Of a stretch of 51,096 nt of DNA, positions 46,529 to 51,096 are shown piece by piece (the first letter of the stretch is position 1; each line of letters starts with the position of its first letter). The DNA is from Nitrosomonas nitrosa (GTDB lineage: Bacteria > Pseudomonadota > Gammaproteobacteria > Burkholderiales > Nitrosomonadaceae). Position numbers and translations under genes: made by a program. The DNA is taken from contig NZ_QAOO01000021.1 in the NCBI RefSeq assembly GCF_003051105.1, forward strand, positions 1 to 51,096. Reading direction: 5' to 3'. The notes below the pieces were generated by a model. It saw only the letters and a list, made by a program, of their open reading frames with translations. It did no database searches and had not been told where the DNA came from.

Positions 46529-48127
46529 TTATTGTTCACCGTAATATGCAGTACGTAACCCACTCGCTATTGCGGGAAACATGTCATCAATAAAACCTTG
46601 TAGCACCACTTCCGCTTCCTCTGGGCGATCATCGTAGATTGCTGTGATGATGATTTCTGCTCCATCGTCACCTTCTCCCAACAACTTGTTGATTGCAAGA
46701 ATAGCCTTAGCCAAATAGGGATTAGCTGTTTGCTCATTACCCAACCAATACCATCTCCATGCCAGCAAATTGTTTGTATGTGCAGTAAGTTGATGCTGCG
46801 TAACCAAGAGTGCTTCAGAACCCAATGAAATATTACGCTTGGTACTTCTTAGATGACGCCAGCCTGAATACTTATCAGAAACCAGCACATTTCCGGAGTT
46901 AATAAGTTCAGAACCTTGGTTCTGATTGCGGTAATAAGTAATATAAACACCGACAGCCTGATCTGCTCCCTCAAAGTGATAATAGAATTTATGAGGCTCA
47001 CCTACATAGGTCGGCGCCCAGTTAACGAACGGTTCTGAGTTAACCCTCCATTTTCCAAGAGGATCGGCGATATCTATTTCAGGAGATGTGTCGTTTTGCG
47101 AAATTGATTCTAGATAGATTGCGTAAGCGGGCCAAATCGATACCGTAATCACTACTAAGCTTGCTGCCAACAATGTTTGCTTAAGCGAAACCGTACCATT
47201 CGTTTGATGATCGGTAATCGCTTGTTTCCCATTTCCAGTCTCAGATTGATCTTCCTGATCTTCTCGCCAAAATGAACCAATCCAAAATAACAATATCATC
47301 ACTAAACCAAAGAATATCCAGCCATAAATCAGGTGATCCACCCCCACGGCCAGTTGCATATCACTGAGATGCCCCGTCATTACGATCATATAAGCTCGCA
47401 TCCCATTGGCAATAATGGGTACGATGATGGATAAAATGATAAAAAGCACGCGCCTTACCCAGCTCCGATAGGTGAGATAGGCATAAAGGGTGCCAAGCGT
47501 CACCGAGGCGATCAAATACCGCAGACCACTGCAGGCTTCAACCACTGACCAATTACCACTTGGGATACTAAAGAAAGTACCCTCCCGGTAAACGGGAACA
47601 CCCGTCATTTGTAACGCAGCAACCGTAAAATCTGCCGTAAAATCGATCAAGGGCGGTATGAGCGCATCACCAACAGGCACAGCAAAAAAAAGGTAGGCCA
47701 ACGGGAAAGCAATTGCCCAAGCTACCCGATAGCCCATAATAATGCATACCGTTACGGGTATCATCGCAATCAAGGCATACTGCTCGACTATCTGAACACT
47801 TGCCAGTGTCGCCAGCAACCAACTCAATCCGATGACTCCCAACACCCACACCCATCCAATACTTGGCTGACACCTTAACGCATCAAGACGATGCCGCTGC
47901 TTCCAGATCATGTAGGCGCTAAATGGAAAAATGAGAAAACCATGTGCATAAGTTTCGGATCTCATCCAAATTGAGACGATCGACCACGTCACCTCATAGT
48001 ACACGCCCAGAATCAGGCTAATAACGAGAAGAACAATGAAGACAGGTGCTAGCTGGCTTCTGGTTGAAATATCCCCTCCTATTTCTGCTGATAATCTCGT
48101 ATTCATAGCCTTGTCAACATTACTCAT
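46529..48127 (-). CDS. xrtA: Exosortase A with fused EpsI domain
   Basis: This 532-residue membrane protein is the sorting protease of the PEP-CTERM system fused to EpsI. The multi-pass exosortase core (about 25-290) carries the catalytic triad in VVEACSGLRYLIAS (Cys), ANGMRAYMIV (Arg) and VGVDHLIYGW (His), roughly at C199, R244 and H265 counted from the chosen ATG. The C-terminal EpsI/DUF3485 domain (about 345-525) contains WRVNSEPFVNWAPTYVG and VGVYITYYRNQNQGSEL. ATG 48127 is chosen over a TTG four codons upstream. Its cognate PEP-CTERM substrates were not seen in the window. Confidence 0.93.
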   Translation of the reverse strand: MSNVDKAMNTRLSAEIGGDISTRSQLAPVFIVLLVISLILGVYYEVTWSIVSIWMRSETYAHGFLIFPFSAYMIWKQRHRLDALRCQPSIGWVWVLGVIGLSWLLATLASVQIVEQYALIAMIPVTVCIIMGYRVAWAIAFPLAYLFFAVPVGDALIPPLIDFTADFTVAALQMTGVPVYREGTFFSIPSGNWSVVEACSGLRYLIASVTLGTLYAYLTYRSWVRRVLFIILSIIVPIIANGMRAYMIVMTGHLSDMQLAVGVDHLIYGWIFFGLVMILLFWIGSFWREDQEDQSETGNGKQAITDHQTNGTVSLKQTLLAASLVVITVSIWPAYAIYLESISQNDTSPEIDIADPLGKWRVNSEPFVNWAPTYVGEPHKFYYHFEGADQAVGVYITYYRNQNQGSELINSGNVLVSDKYSGWRHLRSTKRNISLGSEALLVTQHQLTAHTNNLLAWRWYWLGNEQTANPYLAKAILAINKLLGEGDDGAEIIITAIYDDRPEEAEVVLQGFIDDMFPAIASGLRTAYYGEQ

Positions 48128-48165
48128 CGATAATATCAATTAAAAATTAACGGCCCATTATGACG

Positions 48166-49389
48166 TCACTTGATCTGTTTTTTACCGACATTGTCAGCAA
48201 ACAGGGAATCTACCCTAGTTAAGTTCTCTGTCCAGTTATAATCTTGTAGTACCCGTAATCTTGCGGCCTGACCGACATTGCTGGTTAGCCGATTCTCTTT
48301 GGCTAGCAGAATGATCTTATCAATAAATTGATTTGCGTCACTAGCAATAAAAAGTTCCGATTCAGGAACGGCATAAATACCCTCCATTGCCTGGGGTGAC
48401 ACGATCACTATTTTCCCCATTGCCATCGCTTCTAGTACTTTGTTCTGGATACCTCGCGCTACCCGTAAAGGTGCCACCGCCATTGCAGCGTGTGCGATAT
48501 AAGGTCGGATATCCTTTACTGCACCTGTTACGGTGACGCCAGGTAGTTGAGCTAACGCCGTGACCTCTCGAGAGGGTCTAGCCCCCACGATGTAAAACTG
48601 CATACGCGGTATTTCTGCACGAATCGCAGGAAAAATAGCTTGTGCAAACCAGCTTACTGCATCAATATTGGGCCAATAATCCATGGCCCCCGTAAAAACG
48701 AGTACTGCTGCATCTCCTGGGTAGGGGTTGGCATAATCAAAATGGGGTGTGAAATACTCGACATCGACACCATTATTAAAGAAGCGTGTTTTATCAGCAA
48801 CCTCTGGTGCAAGCTGTTTGAATAGGCCGGCTTCTTTCTCGGATACAAAGGTCACATAGTCATAATTTCTGGCAACTTGCTTCTCATAGGCAAGCAACAA
48901 TTCTGCTTCCCGCCGGTAAACCCAGCTTTGTGGCCAGGCTTTAGCCTCTGCATACTGACGCCATTTATCTGAATCCACATCAACAAAATCGACAATTCGG
49001 TGGCAATCACATGCGCAATCAGTATATTGCGCCATTGCAGATGAAAAAATCAAAATACGGTTGATTGATTTCCGTTTAAGCTGCTGATCCACCCAAGCGC
49101 GCAGCTGCGCATTGTAATAATAAGATAGCGTAAGCGGTTTTGTTGATAAAAGTGTAGTAAGACTGCGGATGCGTGCAGCGAAAGGATTCAGTTTGATAAA
49201 GCAGGCGTCTTCACAGAAAGCTTTCACTTCTTCGACATATTTCCAATCCCTTTCATCATCAATGAATGTCCCCAAGTAAACACGATAATGCTTACTAAGA
49301 TACTTCAGCAAATGATACGAGCGAATTTTATCGCCCTTATTGGGGGGATAAGGAATCCGATGTGTTAGATAAAGCAGTGCAGCTTGCAT
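48166..49389 (-). CDS. Glycosyltransferase, XrtA/PEP-CTERM system-associated (Stp1 type)
   Basis: This 407-residue GT-B glycosyltransferase begins LLYLTHRIPYPPNKGDKIRS, the TIGR03087 (Stp1) hallmark. The C-terminal half has VLVFTGAMDYWPNIDAV, YIVGARPS and APLRVARGIQNKVLEAMAMG. It follows the FemAB-like gene with a 3-bp gap and precedes xrtA by 38 bp. Its sugar substrate is unknown. Confidence 0.93.
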   Translation of the reverse strand: MQAALLYLTHRIPYPPNKGDKIRSYHLLKYLSKHYRVYLGTFIDDERDWKYVEEVKAFCEDACFIKLNPFAARIRSLTTLLSTKPLTLSYYYNAQLRAWVDQQLKRKSINRILIFSSAMAQYTDCACDCHRIVDFVDVDSDKWRQYAEAKAWPQSWVYRREAELLLAYEKQVARNYDYVTFVSEKEAGLFKQLAPEVADKTRFFNNGVDVEYFTPHFDYANPYPGDAAVLVFTGAMDYWPNIDAVSWFAQAIFPAIRAEIPRMQFYIVGARPSREVTALAQLPGVTVTGAVKDIRPYIAHAAMAVAPLRVARGIQNKVLEAMAMGKIVIVSPQAMEGIYAVPESELFIASDANQFIDKIILLAKENRLTSNVGQAARLRVLQDYNWTENLTRVDSLFADNVGKKQIK

Positions 49390-49392
49390 CTG

Positions 49393-50475
49393 TTAACCTA
49401 GATTGCGCACGATATGCGGGCCGATTAGATTGGCTAACGGTAAAGGAAGATTTTGCCAAGCTTTTATGAAGAATTGATACTTTGGATTAAGTGGATTGTG
49501 ATCCGGTATGGCCTTTGCTTGATGCAGTTGATATTCATAAAAAAGGGGCTGAGGCTCGAAACCCCAATTTTTCTTAAAGCTGAAAGAGCCTGTACCCTGC
49601 TTGCTCCGCCCGAAATCGAATATTTTATAGCCACGTTCACAGGCACGCCGCATTAATTCCCAATACATAAAATCATTGGCCGCCAAATCTCGAGCTTTAT
49701 CTGTCCCTCCTCCATAGTAGGGTAAAACTTCATCTCGAAAATAGAAGCTCATGACAGCACTCACCACTTCATTTTCTTGTGTGATGATCAGTAATTCGCA
49801 ATCTTCTGCAAATGTTGTTTTAAGTAGTTGGAAGTAACGCTTTGAAAATACGGGCGTTCCCAAACGATGGACACTCACAGAATAAGCATAGAAGAATCGG
49901 TCGACAACCTCATCAATACAGCTTTCCAATCCATTTTTAATACCTTTACGTACCATTGCCCGCTGTTTGCGGGGAATAGCCAGCAGATTGCTCTCATTAT
50001 CATCATTGATTTCTCTGCGAAATGTCACATAGAGATTTTTGGTTGGCCAATCGGTATGAAAGGGTTTAAGGTTTCTATACTCTAAGTAATCAACCTTTAA
50101 TTGGGCAGCCAGCCTTTGAGCGGCATCATCGAGCACCGATCGAGCCACATCGGATTGGGCAGCTATCCCACCGTAAACACAAAAAGGTAATGAACTCAGT
50201 GAATGGCCGAAAAGAACACTATCAATCTCCACCAAGGGCAATATGCCATGGATCTCTCCTGCCATCTCCGTATAAAGAAACCAGGTTCTATGGCCGAAAG
50301 CCTGCTCGATGACATACTGCCAGCCCGCTCGATGAAAGAAAGTTGCATCTGGGCACGTTGCGACAAAATCATCCCATGCAGCGACAGCGTCCGTTTGCAG
50401 TAAAAATACATTAGCGATATCAGCAAATAGTGGAACCCTAGCCTGTTGATGAGCGCCAACATCCGGAGTGCTCAT
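49393..50475 (-). CDS. FemAB-like protein, XrtA/PEP-CTERM system-associated
   Basis: This 360-residue protein matches the FemAB-type acyltransferases (TIGR03019 family) of exosortase clusters. It has AWDDFVATCPDATFFHRAGW at the start, IPRKQRAMVRKGIKNGL in the middle and DFMYWELMRRACERGYKIFDFGRSKQGTGSF, cited in part, near the C-terminus. Members transfer aminoacyl or acyl groups; the exact substrate is unknown. It overlaps the deacetylase gene by four bases (ATGA). Confidence 0.9.
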   Translation of the reverse strand: MSTPDVGAHQQARVPLFADIANVFLLQTDAVAAWDDFVATCPDATFFHRAGWQYVIEQAFGHRTWFLYTEMAGEIHGILPLVEIDSVLFGHSLSSLPFCVYGGIAAQSDVARSVLDDAAQRLAAQLKVDYLEYRNLKPFHTDWPTKNLYVTFRREINDDNESNLLAIPRKQRAMVRKGIKNGLESCIDEVVDRFFYAYSVSVHRLGTPVFSKRYFQLLKTTFAEDCELLIITQENEVVSAVMSFYFRDEVLPYYGGGTDKARDLAANDFMYWELMRRACERGYKIFDFGRSKQGTGSFSFKKNWGFEPQPLFYEYQLHQAKAIPDHNPLNPKYQFFIKAWQNLPLPLANLIGPHIVRNLG

Positions 50476-50940
50476 CCCGCATGATCCAGAAAGATTTCAT
50501 CCATACGCCCCCAGTTAAAATCATTCATTAGTAATCTGATCCGTTTTTCCATACAATCAAGGTTCAGATAATGACGAAAGCGTGTTTTCATACCGATACC
50601 CTTCTGACGAGGCTGTTCAGGATCGATCTCCCAAGGATGAAAGTAAAATATTGCTGGACGTTGATCATGGTCGTTCACTTTCTGAATAAACCATCGCGAA
50701 ACAGCATAAGGCCATAATCTGAAATACCCTCCTCCGCCAGCAGGAAAGTTTCGTCCAAACAGGCTGACCGTGGTCACGGGTAATTCCAGTAATTTTGCTT
50801 TTGGATTTGGATAAAATGCAAAACGAGGCGCATCTGGCATACCGTAATGATCGTGTCGTACTGGATAGACACTAGAGCTATATCGGTAACCCGTTTCTTC
50901 CAGCAAATCGAATGCCCAAAGATTTTGACTATTTAGTGTC
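50472..50940 (-). pseudogene. XrtA-type polysaccharide deacetylase, 5'-truncated
   Basis: The C-terminal half of an XrtA-associated deacetylase (TIGR03006 family) is intact, from NLWAFDLLEETGYRYSSS through YPVRHDHYGMPDAPRFAFYP and IFYFHPWEIDPEQPR. In relatives about 130 more residues, including the TxDxE metal motif, precede this. Here the frame reads into unrelated sequence near 50940 and meets a stop at 50976-50978. The family's expected GYRAPSF block is missing. The catalytic half is therefore lost, probably by insertion of the element whose end fills 50941-51096. Confidence 0.8.
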
Positions 50941-51096
50941 AGCCCGAAAACCCCATTTTTTCGACAGTGAGCTGCCTAATTTTTAAGCACTTCCTAGAAG
51001 CGCAATGAAATTATTCCTTCAAATATGTTCCTAATTGTGTTTTTTAAGAGAATTCGCATAAAAAACACGAATTTCACCCAGCACCCATCTCTGATT
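50941..51096. mobile_element. Probable insertion-sequence end at window edge
   Basis: This AT-rich sequence starts exactly where the deacetylase coding frame breaks. It is not similar to the rest of the gene. On the minus strand from the window edge, two frames are open for 21 and about 34 codons, so the tail of a transposase is possible. The family is unrecognised and no target duplication can be seen because the far end is outside. Confidence 0.4.

Noticed and set aside
1..51096. CRISPR arrays, rRNA genes, prophage or antiphage systems
   Set aside because: No regularly spaced repeats, rRNA, phage structural genes or defence-gene signatures were seen on either strand.

Overview
This 51.1-kb window is a stretch of bacterial chromosome, almost fully coding and of moderate to low GC content. 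The gene set points to a betaproteobacterium, probably of the Nitrosomonas/Nitrosospira group: a glyA-nrdR-ribD run, RegB/RegA redox signalling, ClpS-ClpA, NADP-isocitrate dehydrogenase, a HoxFUY NAD-linked hydrogenase module and an exosortase A (XrtA) polysaccharide cluster. That placement rests on recognising protein families, not on a marker gene. Both edges look like insertion-sequence material. An ISAzo13-type transposase start is cut by base 1, and foreign sequence breaks a polysaccharide deacetylase gene near base 50,940. The window may therefore be one contig broken at repeats.

Layout. 0-4 kb: transposase fragment, tRNA-Ser(UGA), a possible operon of FAD oxidoreductase, SRPBCC protein and short LOV photoreceptor, then gluQ. 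4-8 kb: mpl, then the two-component pair regB-regA with a striking nested inverted repeat in front of it. 7.5-13.5 kb (minus strand): clpS-clpA, and glyA-nrdR-ribD. 13.8-19 kb: cold-shock gene, icd, a membrane-anchored retropepsin-like protease, ilvE, a CHCC zinc-finger protein, algC-type phosphomannomutase. 19.2-27.5 kb: an 8-kb block (M48 protease with TPRs, MacA-like adaptor, split MacB-like ABC transporter, tiny lipoprotein, tandem UspA, EamA transporter) lying between two inverted copies of a roughly 130-bp degenerate repeat.

27.5-35.5 kb (all minus strand): EAL phosphodiesterase, a 1056-residue membrane protein of unknown function, a RidA-family protein, hoxF, hoxU, hoxY. The expected hoxH (the NiFe catalytic subunit) is absent; where it should start lies one copy of the degenerate repeat. 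35.6-40.3 kb: alpha/beta hydrolase with threonine in the nucleophile position, UspA, bamD, rluD, porin. 40.6-50.9 kb (all minus strand): XrtA cluster with the usual deacetylase, FemAB-like protein, two sugar transferases, exosortase A/EpsI fusion and amidotransferase, followed by a second deacetylase-like protein, a GNAT/FemAB-like protein and a low-molecular-weight tyrosine phosphatase.

The best candidates for something unusual are the hoxFUY module lacking hoxH beside the repeat, the EAL/giant membrane protein pair, the LOV operon and the dyad before regB. I saw no CRISPR array, rRNA operon, prophage or recognisable antiphage system.
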